A stretch of DNA of 64,000 nt from VRUE01 sp963702955 (GCA_963702955.1 OY969774.1:2232001-2296000), one strand, 5' to 3'; counted from the stretch's first letter, positions 16,462 through 32,110 are shown. Notes: generated from the sequence alone by a model not told the origin. Program-made: numbers and translations.

Positions 16462-17604
16462 ATGGACTTCTCCCTGACCGACGAGCAGCAGGACTTCGTC
16501 GCCGCGATCCGCGACTTCTGTGCGCGCGAGTGCGGCACGGCCGAGCAGCGCGAGCAGCTCACCGACGGCTACAAGGAGCACCACAACTTCGACCTCTACA
16601 GGCAGATGGCCGAGCTGGGCTGGCTCGGGGTGACGATCCCCGAGGCCTTCGGCGGCTCGGGCGGCTCGATGCTCGACGCCTGCCTGTTCATGGAGGAGAC
16701 CTCGCGCGGGCTGGCACCGATCGGCGGCTACGCGACGACTCTGATCGTCGCCGGCGCGACGCAGCGGTTCGGCAGCGAGGAGCAGAAGCGGGAGATCCTC
16801 GGCGGGATCGCCTCCGGCTCGGTCGAGGCGATCGCGATGACCGAGCCCGAGGCCGGCTCCGACGTCGGCGCGCTCACCGCCCGTGCGGAGCAGGTCGACG
16901 GCGGCTTCGTCCTCAACGGCCAGAAGGTCTTCATCTCCAACGCCCACATCGCCGACCACGTGCTGATCGTCTGCCGCACCACCAAGGGCGAGAACAAGCA
17001 CGAGGGCCTCTCGATGATCTGGCTGCCGCGCGAGGCGCCCGGGATGGAGATCGTCCCGATCCAGACGATGGGGGGGACCGAGACCAACCATCTCTACCTG
17101 ACCGACGTCGAGGCGCCGGCCGACGCCCTGCTCGGCGAGGTCGACCAGGCCTGGACCCAGCTGATGGCCGGCCTCAACGTCGAGCGGCTGATCCTCGCCG
17201 CGACGATGCTCGGGATCGCCCAGCGGGTGCTCGACGACACCCTCGCCTATGTAAAGGAGCGCAAGCAGTTCGGTCGCCCGATCGGCTCCTTCCAGGCGCT
17301 CCAGCACCGGATCGCCGACATGGCGACGGAAATCGAGTCGGCTCGGCTGATGACCCGCTGGGTGGCCGGCCTGACCGACGAGGACCCGGGGCGGATGCTC
17401 CCCCGCGAGGCCTCGATGGTGAAGCTGCACGTGACCGAGGTCGCCAAACGCGTCGCGGTCGAGGGGATGCAGATGATGGGCGGTTACGGCTACTCCTCCG
17501 AGTACGACATGGAGCGCCTGGTCCGGGCGACGATGGTCTCGACCATCTACGGCGGCACCTCGGAGATCCAGCGCACGATCATCGCCAAAACCCTCGGCCT
17601 CTGA
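16462..17604 (+). CDS. Acyl-CoA dehydrogenase
   Basis: A 380-residue FAD-dependent acyl-CoA dehydrogenase: helical N-terminal domain (DFSLTDEQQDFVAAIRDF), the AMTEPEAGSDV signature, a beta domain with GQKVFISNAHIADH, and a C-terminal helical domain with RKQFGRPIGSFQALQHRIADM and GGYGYSSEYDMERLVR. Family members carry out the first oxidation of fatty-acid or branched acyl-CoA breakdown; the substrate is not evident. The frequent IYEGT segment reads IYGGTSEIQ, with Gly364 where many members place the catalytic Glu, so the base must lie elsewhere. Confidence 0.9.
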   Translation: MDFSLTDEQQDFVAAIRDFCARECGTAEQREQLTDGYKEHHNFDLYRQMAELGWLGVTIPEAFGGSGGSMLDACLFMEETSRGLAPIGGYATTLIVAGATQRFGSEEQKREILGGIASGSVEAIAMTEPEAGSDVGALTARAEQVDGGFVLNGQKVFISNAHIADHVLIVCRTTKGENKHEGLSMIWLPREAPGMEIVPIQTMGGTETNHLYLTDVEAPADALLGEVDQAWTQLMAGLNVERLILAATMLGIAQRVLDDTLAYVKERKQFGRPIGSFQALQHRIADMATEIESARLMTRWVAGLTDEDPGRMLPREASMVKLHVTEVAKRVAVEGMQMMGGYGYSSEYDMERLVRATMVSTIYGGTSEIQRTIIAKTLGL

Positions 17605-17723
17605 GGCGCCGCGGGCCTTAGGGGGGAGAGTTTTGCCTCGTCCGCCCTTGTATAGGGCAGGCAAGGAGAACGACCCCAGGCGAGCGGCGCACAGGCCGCC
17701 GCCGCAATCTTTAAGGTGCAACA

Positions 17724-18077
17724 ATGCCGGTGATGCTAGAGCGCTGGAACGACGACAAGATGGATGCCCTGAGCGACAGGGTTGACGAACGCTTCGAACA
17801 AGTTGACAAGCGCTTCGAGCAGATTGACAGACGCTTCGAACAAGTTGACAAGCGCTTCGAACAAGTTGACAAGCGCTTCGAGCAGGTCGACAAGCGCTTC
17901 GAGCAGGTTGACAAGCGCTTCGAACAAGTCTACGAAGAGTTGCGTGAGTTGAGGCTGGACACGAAAGCGGGCTTCGAACGCACGCACCGGTTGATGATCC
18001 AGGGCATTCTCGCCCTGTCGGCCGCCTACATGGCCGGGTTCGCCGGCCTGATCGGCCTGGTCGCGACTCAGCTATGA
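17724..18077 (+). CDS. Heptad-repeat coiled-coil protein with C-terminal membrane anchor
   Basis: A 117-residue protein. After a short N-terminus come seven near-identical heptads of the form VDKRFEQ (about residues 20-68), predicting a continuous coiled coil, then EELRELRLDTKAGFERTH. A terminal hydrophobic helix (about residues 94-115, with LALSAAYMAGFAGLIGLV) follows. This resembles tail-anchored coiled-coil proteins of the DUF1640/Bdr type. Function unknown; self-association at the membrane is inferred. The start is ATG 17724, with AAGGTG upstream. Confidence 0.7.
   Translation: MPVMLERWNDDKMDALSDRVDERFEQVDKRFEQIDRRFEQVDKRFEQVDKRFEQVDKRFEQVDKRFEQVYEELRELRLDTKAGFERTHRLMIQGILALSAAYMAGFAGLIGLVATQL
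17781..17927 (+). repeat. Seven tandem 21-bp repeats within coding sequence
   Basis: Seven units of the type GTTGACAAGCGCTTCGAACA plus one base encode successive heptads. Units differ mainly by GAACAA/GAGCAG and GTT/GTC/ATT, showing expansion by unit duplication and some silent drift. Copy number is likely variable between strains. Confidence 0.85.
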
Positions 18078-18084
18078 AGCGATT

Positions 18085-18110
18085 CGCCCCGGCGGCAAAT
18101 CGCCGGGGCG
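18085..18110 (+). terminator. Strong hairpin between coiled-coil gene and rpmG
   Basis: CGCCCCGGCG (18085-18094) and CGCCGGGGCG (18101-18110) form a perfect 10-bp stem with loop GCAAAT. There is no T-tract, so it is a terminator-like or processing hairpin isolating the ribosomal operon from upstream transcription. Confidence 0.55.
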
Positions 18111-18204
18111 CCGAAGGAGCGCCGGAGCGCTATTCTTCGCGTCAGCCTCGCGCTTCGGCCCGGGGTTTTCTCTTGTAACGGCGTCCTTTAGGCAACGAGG
18201 AGAA

Positions 18205-18369
18205 ATGGCTCGCGGAGATGTCCGCATTGCGGTGACGTTGGCTTGCGAAGACTGCAAGCGGCGCAACTACCAGACCAACAAGTCGCGGCGAAACTCGCCG
18301 GACCGGATCGAGCTGCGCAAGTTCTGCCACTGGTGTGGGCATCACACGCCGCACAAGGAGACTCGCTGA
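18205..18369 (+). CDS. rpmG: 50S ribosomal protein L33 (zinc-ribbon form)
   Basis: A 54-residue protein of the large subunit, start ATG 18205 after GAGGAG. It has two Cys pairs, CEDC (residues 14-17) and CHWC (41-44), i.e. the zinc-binding C+ form rather than a zinc-free paralogue. It leads the secE-nusG-rplKAJL-rpoBC cluster, as is common in actinobacteria. Confidence 0.93.
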   Translation: MARGDVRIAVTLACEDCKRRNYQTNKSRRNSPDRIELRKFCHWCGHHTPHKETR

Positions 18370-18407
18370 TGCGGGCGGAGTCTCGCCAGAGGGGCAACTG
18401 AGCGGCG

Positions 18408-18947
18408 ATGGCGAAAACCCGCGCACAGCGCAAGGCCGAGCGCCGGGCCCGCGAAGCCGAAGAACAGAAGCGCTCCGGCTCCGACGGCGGCAAGGCGGGC
18501 GACGCCGAGTCCCGCGCCCAGCACGACACCCAGGTCCCGGTCTCCGGCGACATCGCCGAGATCGAGGCTGTCGAGGCGGGGATGGCCGCCGGCGCCTCCG
18601 AGGCGGACCTGGAAGTCCCGGACACGTCGAAGTCGGACCGCGCCGTGCGCCGCGCCGAAGCGAAGCAGGCCAAGGAAGCCGAGAAGCGCCAGCGCGCCGA
18701 GCAGAAGCGCCAGGAGGGCGAGCAGCTCGCCCGGCGCCAGAAACAGGCCCAGGCCGAGAAGCGCCAGCGCGGCGGCGTCATCGGCTTCCTCGTCTCCTGC
18801 TGGGCGGAGCTGCGCAAAGTCCAGTGGCCGGACCGCGACACCCTCGTCCAGGCGACCGCCGTGACGATCATCTTCGTCGCCGTCGCCGGCGCCTACCTGG
18901 GCGCGCTCGACAGCGCCTTCAGCTACCTCATCAAGCAGATCCTCTAG
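18408..18947 (+). CDS. secE: Preprotein translocase subunit SecE with long charged N-terminus
   Basis: Essential clamp subunit of the SecYEG channel. The family signature WAELRKVQWPDR sits at about residues 132-143, followed by one membrane helix (about 149-170). A highly charged, Lys/Glu/Ala-rich N-terminal extension of about 120 residues precedes it; the total of 179 residues compares with about 60-90 in minimal single-helix SecE. The extension is probably cytoplasmic and disordered. Confidence 0.93.
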   Translation: MAKTRAQRKAERRAREAEEQKRSGSDGGKAGDAESRAQHDTQVPVSGDIAEIEAVEAGMAAGASEADLEVPDTSKSDRAVRRAEAKQAKEAEKRQRAEQKRQEGEQLARRQKQAQAEKRQRGGVIGFLVSCWAELRKVQWPDRDTLVQATAVTIIFVAVAGAYLGALDSAFSYLIKQIL

Positions 18948-18978
18948 CGGGATCCCCAATGCAAAGGCAAACCCTCTG

Positions 18979-19503
18979 ATGTATCGCTGGTACGTGATCA
19001 ACACCTACTCCGGGCACGAGAACAAGGTCAAGCACAACCTCGAGCACCGGGTTCAGACGATGAGCCAGAACCGCAACGTGCGCCAGGTCGTGGTCCCCAC
19101 CGAGCAGGTGATGGAGCTCAACAAAGAAGGCCAGAAAGAGCCGAAAGAGAAACGGACGATGCCCGGCTACGTCCTGGTCAACATGGAGATGACCGACGAC
19201 TCCTGGGGCCTGGTCAAGAACACCCCCGGGGTGACCGGCTTCGTCGGCCAGCGCGACAAGCCGGTGCCGCTCTCCAAACCGGAGGTCGACCGGCTGCTGC
19301 ACCGCGAGACCGCCGAGCGCCCCCGCACCCAGGCGCAGTTCTCGATCGGCGAGTCGGTCAAGGTCATCTCCGGCCCGCTCTCCGACTTCTCCGGCGAGAT
19401 CGCCGAGATCAACGAGGACGCCGCCAAACTCAAGGTGCTGGTCTCGATCTTCGGCCGCGAGACCCCGGTCGAGGTCAACTACGACCAGGTGAAGAAGATC
19501 TAG
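18979..19503 (+). CDS. nusG: Transcription elongation/antitermination factor NusG
   Basis: A 174-residue protein: NGN domain (YRWYVINTYSGHENKVKHNL at the N-terminus, MPGYVLVNMEM mid-way) and C-terminal KOW domain (SIGESVKVISGPLSDFSGEI). It binds RNA polymerase beside the coding channel and links it to Rho or to S10. It lies between secE and rplK in the canonical order. Confidence 0.96.
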   Translation: MYRWYVINTYSGHENKVKHNLEHRVQTMSQNRNVRQVVVPTEQVMELNKEGQKEPKEKRTMPGYVLVNMEMTDDSWGLVKNTPGVTGFVGQRDKPVPLSKPEVDRLLHRETAERPRTQAQFSIGESVKVISGPLSDFSGEIAEINEDAAKLKVLVSIFGRETPVEVNYDQVKKI

Positions 19504-19530
19504 CGCGGCCCGCTACCCTCTCCGATCCCG

Positions 19531-19953
19531 ATGGCGAAAAAAGTCCTCACCCTCATCAAGCTGCAGATCCAGGCGGGCAACGCCAACCCGGCGCCGCCGG
19601 TCGGCCCCGCGCTGGGCCAGCACGGCGTCAACATCATGGAGTTCTGCAAAGCGTTCAACGCGCAGACGCAGAGCGAGGGCGGCACGATCATCCCGGTCGA
19701 GATCACCGTCTACGAGGACCGCTCCTTCAGCTTCGTCACCAAGACGCCGCCTGCCGCGGTGCTGATCCGCGAAGCGATCGGGATCAAAAAGGGCTCCGGC
19801 GAGCCGCACGTCAACAAAGTCGGCACGATCACCCCCGAGCAGATCCGCCAGATCGCCGAGCGCAAGATGCCCGACCTCAACGCCAACGACCTCGACGCCG
19901 CCTCGAAGATCATCGCCGGCACCGCCCGCTCGATGGGCGTCGACGTCAAATAG
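19531..19953 (+). CDS. rplK: 50S ribosomal protein L11
   Basis: A 140-residue component of the GTPase-associated centre. The N-terminus AKKVLTLIKLQIQAGNANPA and the PPVGPALGQHGVNIM motif (thiostrepton-site region) are characteristic, as is the C-terminal RNA-binding end ARSMGVDVK. Immediately followed by rplA. Confidence 0.97.
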   Translation: MAKKVLTLIKLQIQAGNANPAPPVGPALGQHGVNIMEFCKAFNAQTQSEGGTIIPVEITVYEDRSFSFVTKTPPAAVLIREAIGIKKGSGEPHVNKVGTITPEQIRQIAERKMPDLNANDLDAASKIIAGTARSMGVDVK

Positions 19954-19957
19954 AGCC

Positions 19958-20665
19958 ATGGCCCACGGCAAGCGCTACCGCAAACAGCTCGGCAAGGTCC
20001 AGCGCGAGCACGCCTACCCGCCCGCCGAGGCGATCGACCTGATCAAAGAGACGGCGAGCGCCGGCTTCGACGAGACGGTCGAGCTGCACCTGCGGCTCGG
20101 GGTCAACGTCCGCCACGCCGAGGAGCAGCTTCGCGGCACCCTCGCCCTCCCGCACGGGCTCGGCAAGGAGGTGACGATCGCCGTCTTCGCCGAAGGCCGG
20201 CAGGCCCGCGATGCCGAGGCCGCCGGGGCGGACTTCGTCGGCGGCCAGGATCTGGTCGAGAAGGTCGAGGAGGGCTGGACCGACTTCGACGTCGCGATCT
20301 CGACCCCGGACATGATGAAAGCGGTCGGCCAGCTCGGCCGCGTGCTCGGCCCGCAGGGCAAGATGCCCAACCCGAAGGTCGGCACCGTCACCGACGATGT
20401 CGAGAAAGCGGTCGGCGAGTCGAAGTCCGGCAAGGTCGAGTACCGCACCGACCGCCAGGCGATCATCCACATGGCGATCGGCAAGGCGAGCTTCGAGGCG
20501 CAGCAGCTGCTCGAGAACTGCCTCGCGGTGCTCGACGAGGTCCTCCGCGCCAAGCCGTCCTCCTCGAAGGGCAAATACATCCTCTCGGCGACGCTGACGA
20601 CGACGATGGGCCCGGGCATCCGGGTCAACGCCGGGGCGAGGACGAAAGAGCCGGCGACCGTCTAG
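19958..20665 (+). CDS. rplA: 50S ribosomal protein L1
   Basis: A 235-residue L1-stalk protein. The domain II motif DMMKAVGQLGRVLGPQGKMP and the end ATLTTTMGPGIRVNAG are diagnostic. L1 commonly represses its own L11 operon by binding the mRNA leader. The four-base gap after rplK supports cotranslation. Confidence 0.97.
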   Translation: MAHGKRYRKQLGKVQREHAYPPAEAIDLIKETASAGFDETVELHLRLGVNVRHAEEQLRGTLALPHGLGKEVTIAVFAEGRQARDAEAAGADFVGGQDLVEKVEEGWTDFDVAISTPDMMKAVGQLGRVLGPQGKMPNPKVGTVTDDVEKAVGESKSGKVEYRTDRQAIIHMAIGKASFEAQQLLENCLAVLDEVLRAKPSSSKGKYILSATLTTTMGPGIRVNAGARTKEPATV

Positions 20666-20691
20666 ACTCCCCCGCCGCGCGACCCGCAGAC

Positions 20692-20722
20692 CACCGGCAG
20701 GGCCAAGCCCGCAAGCCCGGTG
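20692..20722 (+). promoter_or_regulatory. Candidate L10-type leader hairpin before rplJ
   Basis: CACCGG (20692-20697) pairs with CCGGTG (20717-20722) just before the rplJ ribosome site AGGTGA. In many bacteria the L10-L12 complex binds a structured leader here to autoregulate rplJ-rplL. The position fits; the sequence match to the known leader family was not testable by eye. Confidence 0.4.
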
Positions 20723-20733
20723 CAGGTGAACGA

Positions 20734-21255
20734 ATGAACCGAGACGAAAAGGCACAGGCCATTGAGGAGATCGCTGCCCAGATAGAGGGCGCCGAAGCGA
20801 TCTTCGCCGTCGACTACCGCGGCATCAGCGTCACCCAGGCCGCCGAGCTGCGGGGCAAGCTGCGCGAAGCGGACGCCAGCTTCCGCGTCGTCAAGAACCG
20901 CCTCACCAAACGCGCCGCCGACCAGGCCGGCGAGGAGCGGCTGGCCGAGCTGCTGCAGGGACCGACCGCGCTGGCCTTCGTCCGCGGCGACACCGCTCAG
21001 GCGGCGAAGGCGATCTCGACCTTCAACAAAGAGCACGAAGTCCTCACCTTCAAGGGCGGCTTCATGGACGGCCTCAGCCTCGACGAGGAGAAGTTCAAGT
21101 CGATCGCCCGCCTGCCCTCGCGCGAAGTGCTCGACGGGCAGCTCGCCGGAGTCGTCGCCAGCCCGCTCACCGGTCTTATCCGCGGTCTCGGCTCGATGGT
21201 CTCCGGGCTCGCCGGCCGGCTTCAACAGCTTCAAGAACAAAAGGAGAAGGAGTAG
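20734..21255 (+). CDS. rplJ: 50S ribosomal protein L10
   Basis: A 173-residue stalk-base protein that anchors L12 dimers. Visible: N-terminal MNRDEKAQAIEEIAAQI, the RNA-binding segment FRVVKNRLTKRA, and a C-terminal helix (IRGLGSMVSGLAGRLQQLQE) that binds L12. Its stop codon abuts the rplL start with no gap. Confidence 0.96.
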   Translation: MNRDEKAQAIEEIAAQIEGAEAIFAVDYRGISVTQAAELRGKLREADASFRVVKNRLTKRAADQAGEERLAELLQGPTALAFVRGDTAQAAKAISTFNKEHEVLTFKGGFMDGLSLDEEKFKSIARLPSREVLDGQLAGVVASPLTGLIRGLGSMVSGLAGRLQQLQEQKEKE

Positions 21256-21651
21256 ATGGCAACCAAAGTCAAAACCGAGGATTGGATCGAGGAGCTGAAA
21301 GGCATCTCGGTGCTCGAACTCTCCGAGCGGATCAAAGCGCTCGAGGAGGAGTTCGGCGTCTCCGCGACCGCGGTCGCCGCGGCGGCCCCGGCGGCTGCCG
21401 GCGCTCCGGCGGGCGACGGCGCCGGCGCCGAGGAAGAGGCCTCGACGGTCGACGTCATGCTGACCGAGGTCGGCGGCCAGAAGGTCCCCGTGATCAAGGT
21501 CGTCCGCGCCGCCACCGGGCTCGGCCTGAAAGAGGCCAAGGCGATCGTCAACGAGGCCCCGAAAGCGATCAAAGAGGGCGTCGAGCGCGACGAGGCCGAG
21601 AAGATCAAAGGGGAACTCGAGGAGGCCGGCGCCACAGTCGAGCTCAAATAG
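21256..21651 (+). CDS. rplL: 50S ribosomal protein L7/L12
   Basis: A 131-residue stalk protein that recruits translational GTPases. It has an N-terminal dimerisation domain (VLELSERIKALEEEFGV), an Ala/Gly-rich hinge (about residues 38-60), and a C-terminal factor-binding domain (KVIKVVRAATGLGLKEAKAI). It follows rplJ directly. Confidence 0.97.
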   Translation: MATKVKTEDWIEELKGISVLELSERIKALEEEFGVSATAVAAAAPAAAGAPAGDGAGAEEEASTVDVMLTEVGGQKVPVIKVVRAATGLGLKEAKAIVNEAPKAIKEGVERDEAEKIKGELEEAGATVELK

Positions 21652-21696
21652 AGTCCGCAACGACCGCGAACGAATCGCAGGCAGGGAGCGGATTCT

Positions 21697-21726
21697 ACGG
21701 CCGAGGTCGGCCGTGTGTTATTTTTC
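21697..21726 (+). terminator. Attenuator-like terminator between rplL and rpoB
   Basis: ACGGCCGA (21697-21704) and TCGGCCGT (21707-21714) form a hairpin followed by GTGTTATTTTT, a rare U-rich tract for this GC-rich DNA. A partial terminator between rplL and rpoB is known in other bacteria and sets the ratio of ribosomal protein to RNA polymerase synthesis. Confidence 0.7.
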
Positions 21727-21806
21727 GCGGTCGCGCGCTTGTTGGGTCCCCCTGCTCGTATCTGCGCTGTATCCACGTCCCTCTGACCGTCTGAGGAGTC
21801 GCCGAC

Positions 21807-29440
<7,634 letters not shown>

Positions 29441-29453
29441 TCGGCTTCTAGCG

Positions 29454-29580
29454 GGGGAGGAAGCGGGGGTGTCCCTCCCGGTTGCTGGGGTTTTCGCCTG
29501 TCGCGCCGCTTCTCTCGCTGAGTGGTCTGTGCGAAAACCAGGACGCCGCTGCCCGGGAGGGACACCCCCGCTTCCTCCTC
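29454..29580 (+). repeat. Long-hairpin intergenic repeat, copy A (after rpoC)
   Basis: Arms 29454-29481 and 29553-29580 pair over 28 bases with a single G-T wobble. Inside is a second stem GGTTTTCGC/GCGAAAACC and a loop of about 34 bases. The core (TTGCTGG, TTTTCGC, GTGGTCTGTGCGAAAA, CAGGACGCCGCTGCC) recurs in copies B and C, while the outer arms are locus-specific apart from GGGGGTGTCC. It may act as the rpoC terminator as well as a mobile repeat. Confidence 0.85.
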
Positions 29581-29598
29581 TAACTACGATCCGTTGCT

Positions 29599-30912
29599 GT
29601 GGCTGAGAAGGTCTGCATCGTCGGAGCCGGTAGCTCGGGGCTGACGGCTGCGCAGGTGCTGCAGGCGCGGGGGGTTGCTTTCGATTGCTTCGAGAAGGGG
29701 TCGATGGTCGGGGGGAACTGGCGTTACGAAAACGACAACGGGACCTCGTCGGCTTACCGGTCTCTGCACATCAACAGCTCGCGGAAGCTGATGTCGTTCA
29801 AGGCGTTTCCGATGCCGGCGGAGTATCCGGACTATCCGAGTCACGAGCATGTCGCGGCCTATTTCGACTCATATGTGGAGCGGTTCGGGCTTGGAGAGCG
29901 GATCACGTTCAATACCGAGGTGGTCGCGGCGGAGCCGATCGACGGGGAGTGGGAGGTGACGGTCGAGGGACCGGAGGGGCGGCGGAGCGAGCGCTACCGG
30001 GCGGTGCTGGTCTGCAACGGGCACCACTGGAAGCCGCGCCGGCCCGAACCGCCGTTCGCCGGCGCCGAGGAGTTCGCCGGCGAGCAGATCCATGCCCACT
30101 ACTACCGCGAGCCCGAGGTGCTGGTCGGCAAGCGGGTGCTGGTGCTGGGGATCGGCAACTCTGCCGTCAACATCGCCGTCGAGTCCTCGCGGATCGCCGA
30201 GAAGACCTTTCTGGCGATGCGGCGCGGCGCCTACGTCCTGCCGAAGTATCTGAACGGCAAGCCGATCGACGAAACGGCGCCGCCGCTCGCCAGCCGGCTG
30301 CCGCTGGCGGTGCAGCGCTTCTTCATGGGGCGGATGCTGAAGGTGGCGGTCGGCGAGATGACCGACTACGGCCTGCCGAAGCCCGACCACCGATTGCTCG
30401 AGGCGCATCCGACCGTCTCCTCGGAGCTGTTGCCGCGACTCGGACACGGCGACATCGCGGTCAAGCCGAACATCGACCGCTTTCGCGGCGGCAACACGGT
30501 GCGCTTCGCCGACGGCAGCGAGGAGGAGATCGACCTCGTCGTCTACTGCACGGGCTACGAGATGTCCTTCCCCTTCCTCGCCGAGAAGGTCTTCCCCGTC
30601 CACGACAACCGGATGCCGCTCTACCGGCGGGTCGCCGCGCCCGACCGTCCCGGGCTCTACTTCGTCGGCTTCATCCAGCCGCTCGGCCCGATCATGCCGA
30701 TCGCCGAGGCGCAGGCGGAATGGATCGCCGACCTGCTCACGGGCCGGACGGGACTGCCCTCAGCGGGCGAGATGCGGGAGGAGATCGCGGACTACGAGCG
30801 GCGGATGGGGAAGCGCTTCGTCGCCTCTAAGCGCCATACGATCGAGGTCGACTTCCATCCCTATCTGCGTGAGATCCGGCGTGAGCGGAAACGCGCGGTT
30901 CAGCCCGTCTGA
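29599..30912 (+). CDS. Flavin-containing monooxygenase-like FAD/NADP oxidoreductase
   Basis: A 437-residue protein from GTG 29599. The FAD-binding motif VGAGSSG is at residues 8-14, and the FMO-type fingerprint FAGEQIHAHYY at 159-169 (F-x-G-x3-H-x3-Y). The NADP-binding motif GIGNSA is at 184-189, followed by the C-terminal YCTGYE motif. FMOs oxygenate soft nucleophiles or ketones; the substrate is not evident. It sits alone between rpoC and a minus-strand block. Its first 300 bases use GGG/CGG-type codons, unlike its GGC/CGC-rich remainder. Confidence 0.88.
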   Translation: MAEKVCIVGAGSSGLTAAQVLQARGVAFDCFEKGSMVGGNWRYENDNGTSSAYRSLHINSSRKLMSFKAFPMPAEYPDYPSHEHVAAYFDSYVERFGLGERITFNTEVVAAEPIDGEWEVTVEGPEGRRSERYRAVLVCNGHHWKPRRPEPPFAGAEEFAGEQIHAHYYREPEVLVGKRVLVLGIGNSAVNIAVESSRIAEKTFLAMRRGAYVLPKYLNGKPIDETAPPLASRLPLAVQRFFMGRMLKVAVGEMTDYGLPKPDHRLLEAHPTVSSELLPRLGHGDIAVKPNIDRFRGGNTVRFADGSEEEIDLVVYCTGYEMSFPFLAEKVFPVHDNRMPLYRRVAAPDRPGLYFVGFIQPLGPIMPIAEAQAEWIADLLTGRTGLPSAGEMREEIADYERRMGKRFVASKRHTIEVDFHPYLREIRRERKRAVQPV

Positions 30913-31141
30913 CGGGAGGGACGCCCCCGGGCCTCCGCCGCAGAGCGCCTGCTCCTCCGGGGCTGTGCTGGGGGCCGCGGGGGCGGGTCGGAAAGGGAGG
31001 ACGGCGGTCGGAGCCGCCGTCGTTGTCCTCGGTCGGTTCGTCTTCCGGTGCCTTGCTTGCCCACCAGACGAGCCAGAGCGCGCCGAAGACCGGGATCTTC
31101 AGGACGACGAGAAGGAAGAAGATTGGCCAGAACCCCTCCAC
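30827..31141 (-). CDS. Small single-span membrane protein
   Basis: A 104-residue protein from GTG 31141. The N-terminal helix VEGFWPIFFLLVVLKIPVFG continues to ALWLVWWASKAPE; an acidic then Pro/Arg-rich cytoplasmic tail follows. The FWPIFFL...KIPVFGAL...WWA pattern recalls a short conserved hypothetical family of actinobacteria. The 3' end overlaps the convergent monooxygenase by 86 bases, so the C-terminal tail is uncertain. No function known. Confidence 0.6.
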   Translation of the reverse strand: MEGFWPIFFLLVVLKIPVFGALWLVWWASKAPEDEPTEDNDGGSDRRPPFPTRPRGPQHSPGGAGALRRRPGGVPPVRRAEPRVSAHAGSHADRDGSRPRSYGA

Positions 31142-31146
31142 CGGAA

Positions 31147-31626
31147 TCAGTCTAGCCCGCCGGCCCACGCCGTCAACGCTTCCACCTGGGTCTCCTCCAG
31201 GCCGAGGTGGGACTCGGTCGGGACCAGCAGGGTCGGCTGGGCGCGGCCGCGGGCCCACTCGTAGCAGCTCTCGTCGAAGCTGTCGTCGATCCAGGCCAGG
31301 GGGCGTCCCAGGCCGTAGGCGTCGAGCGGCCCCAGCTTCCAGTGCGCCGAGCCGAACCGCGCCGCCCCGTCGAAGGTCAGGTAGGGAAGCTCCGGCAGGC
31401 CGAGCAGGTTCGGCAGGTAGTCGTTGGCTTTGTCCTCCCAGCCGGTCGCCCAGACCAGCTCGTAGTGCTCCGCCAGCCGCTCCAGCCGCTCGCCGGCGCG
31501 CAGCGAGATGCAGTGGACCATCCCGTCGATCAGCTCGAAGCGGGCCTCGGCTCGGTCGGGCGGGTCGTCGAAACCGAACAGGGAGATGACTCCGTCGACA
31601 TCGACCGCGAGAATCGGCCGGCTCAT
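31147..31626 (-). CDS. HAD-like hydrolase-domain protein
   Basis: A 159-residue protein with the HAD nucleophile motif VDVDGV (Asp9, Asp11) at the N-terminus. WATGWEDKAND follows mid-way as motif II (Thr), and AWIDDSFDE near residue 112 as the acidic motif IV. It is compact with no obvious cap, resembling the HAD domains linked with RNA-repair proteins. The product and substrate are unknown. Five bases separate it from the downstream membrane protein gene, and it follows rpsG in the same direction. Confidence 0.8.
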   Translation of the reverse strand: MSRPILAVDVDGVISLFGFDDPPDRAEARFELIDGMVHCISLRAGERLERLAEHYELVWATGWEDKANDYLPNLLGLPELPYLTFDGAARFGSAHWKLGPLDAYGLGRPLAWIDDSFDESCYEWARGRAQPTLLVPTESHLGLEETQVEALTAWAGGLD

Positions 31627-31639
31627 GCAGTGAGGCTAG

Positions 31640-32110
31640 CTACCAGCGGTAATGGGCGAACGCTTTGTTCGCCTGGGCCATCCGGTAGATGTCGTCCTTG
31701 CGCTTCCAGGCGCCCCCCTGCTGCTGGATCGCATCGAGGATTTCGCCGGCGAGGCGCTCCGACATCGAGTACTCGCGGCGGTTGCGGGCGAAGTCGACGA
31801 GCCAGCGGACGGCGAGCGTGCGGGCGCGCCGCGCGGGCACCTCGACCGGCACCTGGTAGGTGGCGCCGCCGACCCGGCGGGAGCGAACCTCGAGCACCGG
31901 CGTCAGCTGTTTGATCGCCGCCTCGAGCGTCTCGACCGCGTCGTCTTTCGAGCGCTCGCCGACGATCGCCAGGGCGTCGTAGACGATCCGCTCAGCGAGC
32001 GACTTCTTGCCGTCCTGCATCGTCTTGTTGATGACCTGCTGGACGAGGCGGTTGCGGAAGCGCGCGTCGGGCTCGATCGGCCGGAGCTGGGCGGCGGAGC
32101 GGCGCGGCAC
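31640..32110 (-). CDS. rpsG: 30S ribosomal protein S7
   Basis: A 156-residue primary 16S rRNA-binding protein of the small-subunit head, from GTG 32110. Typical motifs are VQQVINKTMQDGKKSLAERI, VRSRRVGGATYQVPVEV and KAFAHYRW at the end. It overlaps the rpsL stop by one base (TAGTG). It lies on the minus strand, opposite to fusA-tuf, although these genes usually form one str operon. Confidence 0.97.
   Translation of the reverse strand: MPRRSAAQLRPIEPDARFRNRLVQQVINKTMQDGKKSLAERIVYDALAIVGERSKDDAVETLEAAIKQLTPVLEVRSRRVGGATYQVPVEVPARRARTLAVRWLVDFARNRREYSMSERLAGEILDAIQQQGGAWKRKDDIYRMAQANKAFAHYRW

Noticed and set aside
17781..17927. 21-bp tandem repeat as an iteron or origin
   Set aside because: The period equals seven codons, stays in one open frame, and variation is mostly silent; it encodes a coiled coil.
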